From: Acidobacteriota bacterium
GTDB lineage: Bacteria; Acidobacteriota; Blastocatellia; Pyrinomonadales; Pyrinomonadaceae
Length of the DNA stretch: 64,000 bases
Assembly: GCA_016713675.1 (NCBI GenBank)
Contig: JADJOS010000001.1
Span: 1,860,001-1,924,000 of the forward strand
Direction: 5' to 3'
In this document: one piece after another, positions 8,412 through 17,413 of the stretch
How the letters are laid out: every line of letters begins with the position of its first letter
Position numbering within the stretch: the stretch's first letter is position 1
Made by a program: the position numbers and the translations under genes
Notes under the pieces: generated by a model
The model's database searches: none
What the model was told of the DNA's origin: nothing
Seen by the model: only the letters and a program-made list of their open reading frames with translations

Positions 8412-9365
8412 ATGTTTATTGTTGAAACACATGCGACCTCGCACATCGGCCGCGTCAGAAAAGGCAACGAGGACAATTACCTCTTGTTGAATATTTCGGG
8501 CGGCAAACGCTGGACGGGCGATCAGGATGACAACGAATTTGTCATCGAATCGCAGCGTTTTGAGGTCGATGATAACGGCGTGGTGATGGCTGTTTCGGAC
8601 GGAATGGGCGGAGCCCTCGCGGGCGAAGTTGCGAGCACGATGGCGGTCGAGACCGTCAGCGAACGCCTGCTCGGACAGGACATCGACGAAACGCTTGTGC
8701 CTGAGGCGTATGACCATCATTTGATCGCCAAGCTCTACGACGCTACTGTCAACGCAAATTATCTGATCCACAATCAAGGACGTACCGACCCGCAATATCA
8801 GGGAATGGGCGCGACATTTACGGGACTCGGAGTTACGCCCGCGGCAGCCGACATAATACAGGTTGGCGACAGCCGTGCATATCTGGTGCGGAACGGCAAG
8901 ATCTATCAGGTCACCAAGGACCAATCGCTCGTCCAACAGCTGATCGACGCCAATCAGATCTCTGCCGAAGAGGCCGAGACACATACACTAAAAAACGTGA
9001 TCCTGCAGGCACTCGGTGCCCAAAACGAGATATATCCGGTTTCAGCTCGAGTTGCTCCGCATCAGAACGATGTCTTTCTGCTCTGCAGCGACGGGCTTTC
9101 GAACAAGGTCAGTGCGGCCAGCATGCAGCAGATCGTGCTCGAAAATTTTGATTCGCTCGAAAACGCCTGCGTCGAGCTCATCCGCGAAGCCAACGAAAAC
9201 GGCGGCGAAGACAACATCACCGTTATCCTTGCCAAATTTACCGGCGACGCTCTGCCCGAGCCTGTCGGCGACGATGTCAAACTCGAACTCATCGACCTCG
9301 GCGGCATCCACGACACCGCAGACCAGGACCTCGCTGACGACGAAGATACCGCTGAAATAATTTGA
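8412..9365 (+). CDS. PP2C-family serine/threonine protein phosphatase
   Basis: 317 residues. All metal-binding PP2C motifs are present: RVRKGNEDNY, VSDGMGGA, MGATF, VGDSRAYLV, TKDQSLV, LLCSDGL and GGEDNITVIL. The aspartates of these motifs hold two Mn/Mg ions that activate water to remove phosphate from Ser or Thr. The last 45 residues are acidic and outside the catalytic fold. It is the only PP2C protein in the window and a plausible partner for the Hanks-type kinase at 46 kb, though they are unlinked (inference). No membrane segment is seen, so it is cytoplasmic. Confidence 0.93.
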   Translation: MFIVETHATSHIGRVRKGNEDNYLLLNISGGKRWTGDQDDNEFVIESQRFEVDDNGVVMAVSDGMGGALAGEVASTMAVETVSERLLGQDIDETLVPEAYDHHLIAKLYDATVNANYLIHNQGRTDPQYQGMGATFTGLGVTPAAADIIQVGDSRAYLVRNGKIYQVTKDQSLVQQLIDANQISAEEAETHTLKNVILQALGAQNEIYPVSARVAPHQNDVFLLCSDGLSNKVSAASMQQIVLENFDSLENACVELIREANENGGEDNITVILAKFTGDALPEPVGDDVKLELIDLGGIHDTADQDLADDEDTAEII

Positions 9366-9419
9366 ACCTTTCAGCTAATATCTGCATCCAACCGCACGGA
9401 AAAGGAGATATTAGGTTTT

Positions 9420-10049
9420 ATGAAGTCTGTATTTCTCGTTGCGTTGGTTGTTTTCGGCTTCGTTGCTCATCTCTCGGCACAGACAGTTGTCAAGGTAAGA
9501 CCCGTTCCCGCAACGAACGCTCCGGCACCGCTCAAGGTCGAAGGGATCGTGATCCAGACCAACGCCAAGGTCATCGAAGACAAGGCATTTATCGCCAAGA
9601 TAACGGCCGCTCTTACGCTTCTGAAAAACAGATCGCCTGAAGATCTGAAGCTGATCCAGACCTACATTGGCATCATTCGTGCCTGGCCGGCCAGCGGTGC
9701 AAATTTTAACGAGCAGATAATGACGATCGACATCGGCAAACAGACCTTTGACGCATAGCTCGAATGGCTGACAAGCGTACTCGTTCACGAAGCGACTCAC
9801 ATCAAGAAATACAAGGACTCCGGCAAGAAGTTTGGCGACGCCCATCTGATGAGCGATAAAAAGGCCGCATTCAAGGTAATGGTCGATGAGGAAATGGAGT
9901 GCAATCGAGCTCAATTAGTGACATTGGGTAAGATCGGCGGGTCGAAATTTGAGATCGATTACCTAAAGGCTCAGAAAGGCGACCATTTTGACATCGACAA
10001 AGATGGCGACTACGACAACGACGATTACAAAGGGCGTTCGTGGGAATGA
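9420..10049 (+). pseudogene. Secreted HExxH putative metallopeptidase, interrupted by in-frame TAG
   Basis: One frame runs from ATG 9420 to TGA 10049 except for a TAG at 9756-9758 (codon 113). The first part has a signal peptide (MKSVFLVALVVFGFVAHLSA). Directly after the TAG the frame continues LEWLTSVLVHEATHIKKY, a textbook HExxH zinc site, then an acidic D/N-rich C-terminus. The amber therefore removes the whole catalytic half. Translation could restart at the ATG at 9849, but that product lacks HExxH. A single base change (for example from TGG or CAG) would explain the stop. Whether it is a true pseudogene, a consensus error or read through cannot be decided here. The NfeD gene converges and abuts it exactly. 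Confidence 0.75.
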
Positions 10050-10523
10050 CTATTCTTCGCGCCAGCCGGGAAGTTCGTTAGTTACGCGTCGAACATAGAT
10101 CGACGAACCTTTTACCTCCACGACCTCGACCTTTTCTCCCTCGATCAGATGCGTTTGGCCGTCGGCCGGATACGCCGTCCAGATCGAACCGTAGACCTTG
10201 ACCGCGCTTTCATTCAAGGCTCCGCTGCTCGCTATCGTGACGGTTCCGACCTTTCCGGGAAGAGAATCGACGCCGTATTTCACTTCGTCCGATCCGTGCG
10301 GCAAATAGTTGGCAAATATCGTTCTTGACATCGCCGTAAGGGCGACAGATACGATCGCAAAGACCAAAAACTGTACGCCGAAACCAAATCCGAGATATCC
10401 GGCCGCCGCCGCACCCAGAGCTCCGAGCCCAAACCACAGCAACACGAACCCGAGCGTAAATATCTCGGCGATGATCAGCACAACGCCCAACACCAGCCAC
10501 AATATCCAAGCCAATTGATCCAT
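10050..10523 (-). CDS. NfeD-like membrane protein
   Basis: 157 residues from the ATG at 10523 (MDQLAWILWLVLG); the in-frame ATG at 10553 only adds a non-membrane extension. Three to four hydrophobic helices occupy residues 1-75, followed by a soluble C-terminal barrel of OB type (GKVGTVTIASSGALNESAVKV...GEKVEVVEVKGSSIYVRRV), the NfeD layout. Short NfeD proteins usually pair with a stomatin/flotillin or a ClpP-class protease and act in membrane quality control; no such partner is adjacent. It ends with TAG, abutting the broken peptidase gene tail to tail. Confidence 0.85.
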   Translation of the reverse strand: MDQLAWILWLVLGVVLIIAEIFTLGFVLLWFGLGALGAAAAGYLGFGFGVQFLVFAIVSVALTAMSRTIFANYLPHGSDEVKYGVDSLPGKVGTVTIASSGALNESAVKVYGSIWTAYPADGQTHLIEGEKVEVVEVKGSSIYVRRVTNELPGWREE

Positions 10524-10681
10524 ACGTTCCCCGTCGATACCAGACACTCTCAATATACACGATTACTTAAGTCAAAAGGCAAAATTCGAATAGAAAAAGC
10601 AAAAGATCTTAGATCAGGAACTAACAACTGACCACTGTCGACTGACAACCAACGTTCGCGCGTGTTAATCTCTAAAAACGT

Positions 10682-10768
10682 GCTGGGGTGGCGGAATTGG
10701 TAGACGCCCAGGACTTAAAATCCTGTGTCCTTAGGGACGTACGGGTTCGATTCCCGTCCCCAGTACCA
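10682..10768 (+). tRNA. tRNA-Leu (anticodon UAA)
   Basis: Class II tRNA. The acceptor arm GCTGGGG pairs with CCCCAGT (a G-U closing pair), the D-loop contains GGTAGAC, and the anticodon stem is CAGGA/TCCTG with loop CTTAAAA, anticodon TAA. A variable arm (TGTCCTTAGGGACGT) and T arm ACGGG-TTCGATT-CCCGT follow, with CCA encoded at 10766-10768. It reads UUA/UUG and is not an amber suppressor. Confidence 0.96.
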
Positions 10769-10854
10769 CCATATCTTTGCTATGTGATGAGGAACACGGT
10801 TTCCTCATTTTTCGTTTGGTATCATAGTTGCTTGTAAAGGGTTGGGTGACAATC

Positions 10855-11445
10855 ATGAGATCAAGAACATTAATATCAACTGTTGGACTTATCGCGGTGT
10901 TCGTTTTCGGCTTCGCACAGATCGCGGACGGGCAGAACCGCACGGTCTTTAACGAAGCAGAGCGGATATCGGGGGACAAATTTACCATTTCGACACGTTC
11001 GCCGATGGGTGCGAACGTCTATGCCTTAAAACAGCCTTCGAAGGCCGTTCTGAATGCCATCGACCAGGGCCTCAGCGATCTATTCGTGATCGCCCGCAAG
11101 AACAAATATCGAAAGCGTTTGAACTACTCAGATTACACGATCTATATCGGTAAAGCTGACAGAACAAAGAACTTCGAGAACAATTACTCGCCCGACATTG
11201 CGATCGCGTCTGCCCAATATGCGGGAACGATCTACGATAAGGGCGGCTATATTTACGCATCGGGCATTGTTGTCGCACTAAATCCGTGTGCGTTCATGAT
11301 CGCCGAGCATACTAAGGATTTCCAGCGCATCTCCGAGGTCGTCCGTTACGAAGGCGAGCACCTCGTGCTATATCACAACGACCGCCGACGCTACAGCGAA
11401 ACCGCCGACCACAGCCAGGGCGGCGGACACCCGATACTTCAGTAG
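10855..11445 (+). CDS. Secreted protein of unknown function
   Basis: 196 residues from ATG 10855 (MRSRTLISTVGLIAVFVFGFAQ); an earlier GTG-type start at 10828 adds only residues before the signal peptide. The signal peptide probably ends at ...IADGQ. The mature protein has FTISTRSPMGANVYALKQPSKAVLNAIDQGLSDLF and a C-terminus rich in Arg and His (YEGEHLVLYHNDRRRYSETADHS). The EGEH and HND residues are reminiscent of a metal site, but I recognise no family. A hairpin with a T-run lies 140 bp downstream. Confidence 0.7.
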   Translation: MRSRTLISTVGLIAVFVFGFAQIADGQNRTVFNEAERISGDKFTISTRSPMGANVYALKQPSKAVLNAIDQGLSDLFVIARKNKYRKRLNYSDYTIYIGKADRTKNFENNYSPDIAIASAQYAGTIYDKGGYIYASGIVVALNPCAFMIAEHTKDFQRISEVVRYEGEHLVLYHNDRRRYSETADHSQGGGHPILQ

Positions 11446-11584
11446 GAAAGCGGCGGCCGCAAGTAGCAGTAGCAGTCAGAGTCCGGTCTGCCCCTGCCCC
11501 TGCCCCCCAACCTATTTCGTATACTTGCTCCACCAAACCGTTTTCGCATTTCCCGCATCATAGTCGTTTGAGAAACAAAATACT

Positions 11585-11618
11585 CGGAAAACGGGCACTT
11601 TTGCCCATTTCCGTTTTT
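11585..11618 (+). terminator. Hairpin with T5 run
   Basis: CGGAAAACGGGCA pairs imperfectly with TGCCCATTTCCG, then TTTTT (11614-11618). It probably ends the transcript of the secreted-protein gene at 10855. Confidence 0.5.
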
Positions 11619-11695
11619 GCCGCGTAAGTGGCACAGGCATTGCAATTCGACTTCGTGTGGGCAGCGTTTACGCTCGCCGGAGATGGAGGTCTTAA

Positions 11696-12310
11696 ATGAA
11701 CGTCTTCGCGGCTGTAAGCAAAACGGCAGGTTTGCTGCTCTTGATCTTTGCAAATTTTGTGATCGCAAACGCCCAGGTCGATTCGATCTACCGTCTGCCC
11801 GCCGGAACGCGGATCACGGTCAAACTCGAGACCGAGCTTAGTTCTAAGGTCTCGAGCGTTAACGATACGTTTAAGGCATTCGTGGCAAAGTCGGTGATCG
11901 ATCGCGAAACAGTGATCCTGCCCGCCGGGACCGAGATCGAGGGCCGAGTGATAGCGGTTTCCCGAGCAAAAAGCGGCGGAAAGAACGGCAAGCTCGACAT
12001 CGTTTTCGAATGGCTCAGGTTGTCGAAAGACGCCAAGCGTGAGATCGACGGAGTGCTGATCACAAAGATCCGAACCGAATCGTCATCGACGCTGAACGCA
12101 CTGAGCTTGATCGGCGGAACGGCAACGGGTGCATTGATCGGTGCCGCGGCAATGTCGGGCAAAGGAGCGTTGATCGGCGCTGGGATCGGTGCCGGAACAG
12201 GAACAGGTGTTTTGCTCTTACGAAAGGGCAAAGAGATGCGGATAGCTAAAGACCGGGAATTTGAGATTGAGTTGAAAAAAGAGGTCGTGCTGCCTGTGCT
12301 CGATTATTGA
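11696..12310 (+). CDS. Secreted glycine-zipper protein
   Basis: 204 residues with a signal peptide ending ...FVIANAQ. The first domain reads YRLPAGTRITVKLETELSSKVSSVNDTFKAFVAKSV...ILPAGTEIEGRV, a beta-rich module also present near the C-terminus of the 56.4-58.3 kb protein (PNNTRMTATLNTALSTRTIRDRDQFSMTV...ITGTV). A glycine zipper follows at about 145-180 (GTATGALIGAAAMSGKGALIGAGIGAGTG), typical of segments that insert into or bridge membranes. Probably an envelope protein of the periplasm or outer membrane. SD-like GGAGATGGAGG precedes the ATG. A strong bidirectional terminator follows. Confidence 0.75.
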   Translation: MNVFAAVSKTAGLLLLIFANFVIANAQVDSIYRLPAGTRITVKLETELSSKVSSVNDTFKAFVAKSVIDRETVILPAGTEIEGRVIAVSRAKSGGKNGKLDIVFEWLRLSKDAKREIDGVLITKIRTESSSTLNALSLIGGTATGALIGAAAMSGKGALIGAGIGAGTGTGVLLLRKGKEMRIAKDREFEIELKKEVVLPVLDY

Positions 12311-12358
12311 AAAAGTATTAAAAGTTTGGTCGTTGGCGAGAACCGTCGGCCATACCTG

Positions 12359-12398
12359 AAAAAGCCCGATGCGAAGGGGAGAGCGCATCGGGCTTTTT
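12359..12398. terminator. Bidirectional rho-independent terminator
   Basis: AAAAAGCCCGATGCG (12359-12373), 10-nt loop, CGCATCGGGCTTTTT (12384-12398): a perfect 15-bp stem including A and T tracts that serve both strands. The TAG of the amidohydrolase gene abuts it. Confidence 0.95.
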
Positions 12399-13907
12399 CT
12401 ATTTTGTGCGCCGAGCATCGGCGACCATTTTGCGGATCTCCGCCGCCAGCGTAGGTGCGTGATATGGAACGCCGTTCGTGATCGTCCATTCGATGCCGCC
12501 GGTTTTTACGGCTTTGCCATTTACGATCTCCTCGGTGCCGAGGGGCGAAAGCACCTTGAAATTCTCGAGCGGATTGCCGTTAACGACGATCAGATCGGCT
12601 TTGTAGCCGACACGAATTCGCCCGATGGTGTCTTCTTTGCCCAGTATCTTAGCGCCATTTGATGTAGCGTGCTGAATTACTTTTAATGGATGAAAGCCTG
12701 CTTCCTGATGCAGTTCGAGCTCGCGTATGAGGCCGAAACCGTACATCTGATAAATAAATCCTGCGTCCTCGCCGGTGCCGATCAGGCCGCCTTTCATTTC
12801 GAAGTCATAGACCGCCTTCATCCAGATGCGGTAGTTTTCCTTCCAAAACGTCTCGTCGGTCGAAGACCAGCCGATAAAATACGAACCGTGATTGTCCGGA
12901 TTTGGTTTGAAATATTCTTCTAAAACAGGATGCAGATATTCGGCGAACGCCGGATTGGTCTGTGCCCGCTGCAGGTCCCGCGACGCTTCGTAGATGACAA
13001 GCGTCGGGTCCCAAGCGACATTTGCCGCGACCATCGCGTCGAGCACCTTATCGAGCTTTGCCGGATCTGCCTCGCGCCATAAACGTCCGGCATAGCGGAA
13101 ACGGTCGACCTCGTTGTTGTAATTGTATGTCGAAGGGAAATTTTGCCGCCCGCTCGCGATCGCAGCGTCCGGGATGCCGTACCAATGCTCTATAGAGGTC
13201 GTCCCGCCTTTGATGTCGTCCCAGGCGTTGGTCTCTTCGACACCGACGTGGTGCATCACGCGCATGCCTTGCTTTTTTGCTTCGTCCATCATCGCCGCCA
13301 TCAGGTCGCGGTCCATTGTGTAGAGCTTGATGCCGTCATAGCCTGCGGCCTTGAGATCCCGAACTCGTGCGCGCACCTGTTCCGCTGTATTCAGATTCGC
13401 CGCCGGAAAACCGCCATACGGAAACAAACGCGGCCCGACGAGCGTTCCCGCCGCGATCTGATCGCGATATCCAAGAATTTTCGGGTTCGCCCAGGCGTCA
13501 CGCACCGTCGTAATGCCGCACGCGAGCCACATCTTCGTCACATACTCGACCGGCATCGGCTTGCCGGCACGCTCGTCTTGAGTGTGCCCGTGCAGGTTGA
13601 TAAGCCCGGGCAAAACGTATTTGCCCGTCGCGTCTATAATAAGTTCGTCCGGAAGCGACGCAGCCGCGGTCGGCCGCACGGCCGGCGAACCCGCGATTCG
13701 CGTGATCACATCATTCTCGACCGTAATATCGAGCGGCCCAGCCGCCGGCTTGCCGCTGCCGTCCACGACCATCGCGTTACGGACGATGATGCGCTTCAGC
13801 CGTTTACCTGAAAAAGACGATGGCGAAGCTTGCCCAAAACCGCTCGCGGCCAGCGTTGCCGCGATCAAGATACACGCCAATAGAGTTCGGATTTGTTTGA
13901 TCTTCAT
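12399..13907 (-). CDS. Exported amidohydrolase (imidazolonepropionase/prolidase-like)
   Basis: 502 residues with a signal peptide (ACILIAATLAASGFGQ). The metal-dependent hydrolase fold is clear: RNAMVVDGSGKP...ITVENDVITRI forms the composite beta-domain, GLINLHGHTQDE carries the HxH pair, VMHHVGVEE and IEHWYG supply further His ligands, and TGEDAGFIYQ the catalytic Asp region. The end reads IGRIRVGYKADLIVVNGNPLENF, conserved in the superfamily. The substrate is not predictable; related exported enzymes cleave dipeptides or cyclic amides. It is divergent from mdh with a 100-bp spacer and ends inside the terminator shared with the previous gene. Confidence 0.9.
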   Translation of the reverse strand: MKIKQIRTLLACILIAATLAASGFGQASPSSFSGKRLKRIIVRNAMVVDGSGKPAAGPLDITVENDVITRIAGSPAVRPTAAASLPDELIIDATGKYVLPGLINLHGHTQDERAGKPMPVEYVTKMWLACGITTVRDAWANPKILGYRDQIAAGTLVGPRLFPYGGFPAANLNTAEQVRARVRDLKAAGYDGIKLYTMDRDLMAAMMDEAKKQGMRVMHHVGVEETNAWDDIKGGTTSIEHWYGIPDAAIASGRQNFPSTYNYNNEVDRFRYAGRLWREADPAKLDKVLDAMVAANVAWDPTLVIYEASRDLQRAQTNPAFAEYLHPVLEEYFKPNPDNHGSYFIGWSSTDETFWKENYRIWMKAVYDFEMKGGLIGTGEDAGFIYQMYGFGLIRELELHQEAGFHPLKVIQHATSNGAKILGKEDTIGRIRVGYKADLIVVNGNPLENFKVLSPLGTEEIVNGKAVKTGGIEWTITNGVPYHAPTLAAEIRKMVADARRTK

Positions 13908-14007
13908 AATTGATTCAATGAATTTGCGGGAACCTATGACGAATAATAGAATATATCTTTTAATAACACACGTATTCAGTAGATAACTATATAAAGAGAG
14001 GAAAATA

Positions 14008-14943
14008 ATGGCTGCAGGAAGAAATAAGGTTACGGTTGTCGGTGCCGGTAATGTCGGTGCGACGGCTGCTCATTGGATCGCCGCTAAGGAATTGGCGGAC
14101 GTGGTTTTGGTGGATATCGTCGAGGGAACGCCGCAGGGCAAATGCCTCGATCTCGCCCAGGCCGCACCGATCGACGGCTTTGACGTAAAGCTGGTCGGTG
14201 CAAATAGTTACGAGGAAACGGCAAACTCTGATGTGGTCATCATCACTGCCGGTTTGCCGCGTAAACCGGGCATGAGCCGCGACGATCTACTCAAAACGAA
14301 CTCCGACATCGTCGGACAGGTCACCGATCAGGTCGCCAAATATTCGCCCAATTCGATCATCATCGTCGTTTCGAATCCGCTCGACGCGATGGCACAGGTC
14401 GCATTCCGCCGCTCGGGCTTCCCGAAGAACCGCGTCATGGGAATGGCCGGCGTGCTCGACAGCGCACGTATGCGCTGCTTTGTCGCTGAGGAACTCGATG
14501 TCTCGGTCGAAAATGTCACCTGCTTCGTGCTCGGCGGACACGGCGACACGATGGTCCCGCTGCCGCGATATTCGACGGTCGCCGGTATCCCGATCACCGA
14601 ATTGATCCCCAAGGATAAACTCGACGCGATCATCACCCGCACCGCCAACGGCGGAGCCGAGATCGTCGGCCTGCTCAAGACCGGCAGTGCATACTACGCA
14701 CCGTCGCTCGGAGCGGTCGAGATGACCGAAGCGATCCTTAAGGACAAGAAAAAGATCCTGCCCTGTGCCGTCTTCCTCGAAGGCGAATATGGCGTCAGCA
14801 ATCTCTTCGTCGGCGTTCCCGTCAAGCTCGGCAAGAACGGCATCGAACAGATCATCGAGATCAGCCTGACCAACGACGAACGCACGGCCCTGCACAAGAG
14901 TGCCGCCGCCGTTCAGGAACTCGTTGATATTCTGAACGTTTGA
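14008..14943 (+). CDS. mdh: Malate dehydrogenase (LDH-like type)
   Basis: 311 residues. NAD is bound by GAGNVG (12-17) with D36 selecting NAD over NADP. The substrate arginines R85 and R91 lie in the mobile loop LPRKPGMSRDDLL, R154 in DSARMR, and the catalytic H178 is in GGHGDTMVP. R85 in place of Gln marks malate rather than lactate dehydrogenase. It catalyses malate + NAD to oxaloacetate in the citric acid cycle. A purine-rich GAGAGGAAAATA precedes the ATG, and a strong terminator lies 51 bp after the stop, so it is probably a single-gene transcript. Confidence 0.96.
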   Translation: MAAGRNKVTVVGAGNVGATAAHWIAAKELADVVLVDIVEGTPQGKCLDLAQAAPIDGFDVKLVGANSYEETANSDVVIITAGLPRKPGMSRDDLLKTNSDIVGQVTDQVAKYSPNSIIIVVSNPLDAMAQVAFRRSGFPKNRVMGMAGVLDSARMRCFVAEELDVSVENVTCFVLGGHGDTMVPLPRYSTVAGIPITELIPKDKLDAIITRTANGGAEIVGLLKTGSAYYAPSLGAVEMTEAILKDKKKILPCAVFLEGEYGVSNLFVGVPVKLGKNGIEQIIEISLTNDERTALHKSAAAVQELVDILNV

Positions 14944-14994
14944 TCTCGATCCCGGCGGGATCGAATGTTCATAGAAACAAGCCACGCTCAAATC

Positions 14995-15024
14995 GGTACG
15001 GCCCCATAAGGGCCGTACCTTTTT
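14995..15024 (+). terminator. Rho-independent terminator of mdh
   Basis: GGTACGGCCC (14995-15004), loop CATAA, GGGCCGTACC (15010-15019), then TTTTT: a perfect 10-bp GC-rich stem. Confidence 0.95.
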
Positions 15025-15168
15025 CATTTGTTCGGTGTTTCTATAAACCTACGACACCTCCGGCGTCGCTGATCTAAATTCCGTAAAATGCAACCAATAC
15101 AGCGTCTTGCCGCATCAGTCAGTTAGCGACACCAAACTATCTTTCAAAACACAAGGAAATAAGTCCCA

Positions 15169-17400
15169 ATGAAAAAGCAAATTATTGTGCTGTTACTATT
15201 CGTATGCTCGATCTCGGCCCAAGCGCAGGTCCGCGGGGCTCGTCGGGCGGCAAATTCGGTCCTGCCCGCGAGCTCGGCTCCGATAAATTCGGCGGTCAAT
15301 ACGCTGCCGATCCGCCGCGTTATTCTCTATTCAAACGGCGTTGCGTATATCGAACGCCGCGGCATCGTTTCGGGCAATGCCGAGGTCAATCTGTCGTTCA
15401 AACAATCGCAGGTCGATGATGTCCTCAAATCGATGATCGTTCTCGATCTCGGCCAGGGCAAGATCGGAGCGGTCAGCTACAATTCGTCGGCTCCGATATC
15501 GTCGCGGATGTCCGAGATACCGTTCTCGGTCGATCCCGTTTCGACGAGCGCCGGCGGTGTCGCTTCGGTCCTCGCCCAACTGCAGGGAGCCAAGGTGCTC
15601 GTCACCTCGACCAAAGGCACAGCCTCAGGTTCGATATTGACGCTCGAACGCAAACAGATCACCGTCGAAAAAGAGACTCAGACAACGACCATTCTCGTCA
15701 TCGCCAGCGAGAGCGGCGAGATAACGAGCTTTGACCTGCGTGATGTCCGCAGCGTAAAAATGCTCGACGACGGCACACGCAAGGACATAAACGAATTTGC
15801 GAACGCCGCCGCATCTGCCCGCCGTCTCGACGCCAAAACGATCACCGTCACATCGCAGGGAAGCGGCCAGCGTGAGATGGTCGTCAGCTACACCATCGCC
15901 GCTCCGATCTGGAAAACGACCTATCGCGTCGTGCTCGACGAAGCCGGACAGCCGTTCTTCCAGGGCTGGGCGATCGTCGATAACGTCAGCGAAGAGGACT
16001 GGCAGAGCGTCCAGATGTCGCTCGTCTCGGGCTCGCCGATCTCGTTCATCCAAAACCTGCAGAAACCGTTCTACCGCTATCGCCCCGTCGTCCCGACACC
16101 GAGCGATCTACAGCTCGAGCCGCAGATCTATGAACCGGAAAGCGGGAGCGGAAGCGGAAGCGGTGAAACGACGGTTGAGACGTCAAGCTCGCAAGTAACA
16201 AGTACAGTTGCCTCGAAACAAGTAAAATCCCTGCCGGGAAGAACCGGCGGGTTCCAGATCGATGGTGCGAGCGGATCGGAGAATGTGTATGTTATTGACG
16301 GTCAGGAGGTTACCAATTTCAGGACAGGTTCTCTGGAGTCGAATTTCAGCAGTGCCAAAAGCGAGATCAAAGTAAGTGATGTTCTAACGGGCGGAAATTC
16401 CGGGATCCAAACCGCCGCGACCGGCGGCGAGATCGGCGACCTTTTCCAATACAATATCGAGCAGCCCGTAACGGTCGAGCGAAACCGCTCGGCGCTCATC
16501 CCGATCGTCCAGACCAAGATGGAGGGCGAACGCGTCTCGGTTTACAACCAGGCGGTTCGGCCCGATAGGCCGTTCAGCGGCGTCCTGCTCAAAAACGGTA
16601 CCAAGCTGACCCTCGAGGCCGGCAGCATGACCGTCATCGACGGCAACGCCTATGCCGGCGAGGCCTTGATGGAACGCCTCAAGCCAAAAGAACAGCGTCT
16701 GATCTCTTTCGCCCTCGACCTCGGCACGCACGTCAAGGTCCGCAACGAAGGCGACAGCGAACCGGCGAGGTTGATAAAGGCGGTCGACGGCGTGCTTCAG
16801 GTGCACTATTTCCGCACGGACCAGCGGACCTATGAGATCACAAATCAGACCGGACGAGCCAAAGTGATGTACATCGAATACCCGATCCGCGACGGTTGGC
16901 AGCTCTCAGACGATTCACCGAAACCCGATTATTCGACGCAGAAATACTACCGTTTCCGCGTCGAACTCGGCCCGCTCGAGGACAAAAAGATAAAGATATC
17001 CGTCCGCCAGCCGCTGATGGAATCGTACCAGCTCGCACAATTGAACCGCGTCGATCTGCAGACGTTCTTTACCAAGGGCTACATCAACGACGAAACGCGT
17101 GTCCGCCTCGAAAAGATCATCGATATTCGATCACAGTCTGCCCAGATCGAAGCCAAACTCAACGGCTTTGACGACGAGGTCGAAAAGATCGAGGACGACC
17201 AAAAACGCCTCCGCGAAAACATCGAGGCCCTGTCCAAAACACCCGAGGCCAAAACCCTGATCGCCCGCTACATCGCCAAAGCCAACGACCAGGAAACACG
17301 CCTCGAGGAAATGGAAAAAGAGCGAAGGTCGCTAAGCGAACAACGCCTCCAACTAGCCCGCGACCTAGCCGCCGCCATCCGCACCTTTGAGGTCAAGTAG
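15169..17400 (+). CDS. Secreted DUF4139 (MuiA-like) protein with a TonB-plug-like insert
   Basis: 743 residues with a signal peptide ending SISAQAQ. Residues about 50-300 and 440-660 form the DUF4140/DUF4139 pattern (VILYSNGVAYIERRG; YTIAAPIWKTTYRVVLDE; GWAIVDNVSEEDWQSVQMSLVSGSP; RSALIPIVQ; NRVDLQTFFTKG), and 665-743 is a charged coiled coil. Such proteins act in the envelope and their biochemistry is unknown. Between the halves, residues about 330-425 carry a low-complexity SGSGSGSGETTVETSSS linker and then QVKSLPGRTGGFQIDGASGSENVYVIDGQEVTNFRTG split over neighbouring text, the plug signature of acidobacterial Oar-like TonB receptors. The insert is in frame. Repeats and hairpins follow the TAG stop. 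Confidence 0.8.
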   Translation: MKKQIIVLLLFVCSISAQAQVRGARRAANSVLPASSAPINSAVNTLPIRRVILYSNGVAYIERRGIVSGNAEVNLSFKQSQVDDVLKSMIVLDLGQGKIGAVSYNSSAPISSRMSEIPFSVDPVSTSAGGVASVLAQLQGAKVLVTSTKGTASGSILTLERKQITVEKETQTTTILVIASESGEITSFDLRDVRSVKMLDDGTRKDINEFANAAASARRLDAKTITVTSQGSGQREMVVSYTIAAPIWKTTYRVVLDEAGQPFFQGWAIVDNVSEEDWQSVQMSLVSGSPISFIQNLQKPFYRYRPVVPTPSDLQLEPQIYEPESGSGSGSGETTVETSSSQVTSTVASKQVKSLPGRTGGFQIDGASGSENVYVIDGQEVTNFRTGSLESNFSSAKSEIKVSDVLTGGNSGIQTAATGGEIGDLFQYNIEQPVTVERNRSALIPIVQTKMEGERVSVYNQAVRPDRPFSGVLLKNGTKLTLEAGSMTVIDGNAYAGEALMERLKPKEQRLISFALDLGTHVKVRNEGDSEPARLIKAVDGVLQVHYFRTDQRTYEITNQTGRAKVMYIEYPIRDGWQLSDDSPKPDYSTQKYYRFRVELGPLEDKKIKISVRQPLMESYQLAQLNRVDLQTFFTKGYINDETRVRLEKIIDIRSQSAQIEAKLNGFDDEVEKIEDDQKRLRENIEALSKTPEAKTLIARYIAKANDQETRLEEMEKERRSLSEQRLQLARDLAAAIRTFEVK

Positions 17401-17413
17401 TTCAGGTAAAGCT

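Noticed and set aside
10682..10768. Amber-suppressor tRNA
   Set aside because: The anticodon is UAA (reads UUA/UUG), not CUA, so this tRNA does not explain the TAG codons.
14287..15027. 246-codon antisense frame in mdh
   Set aside because: Shadow of mdh, Asp/Val/Arg-rich as expected, and it runs through the terminator.
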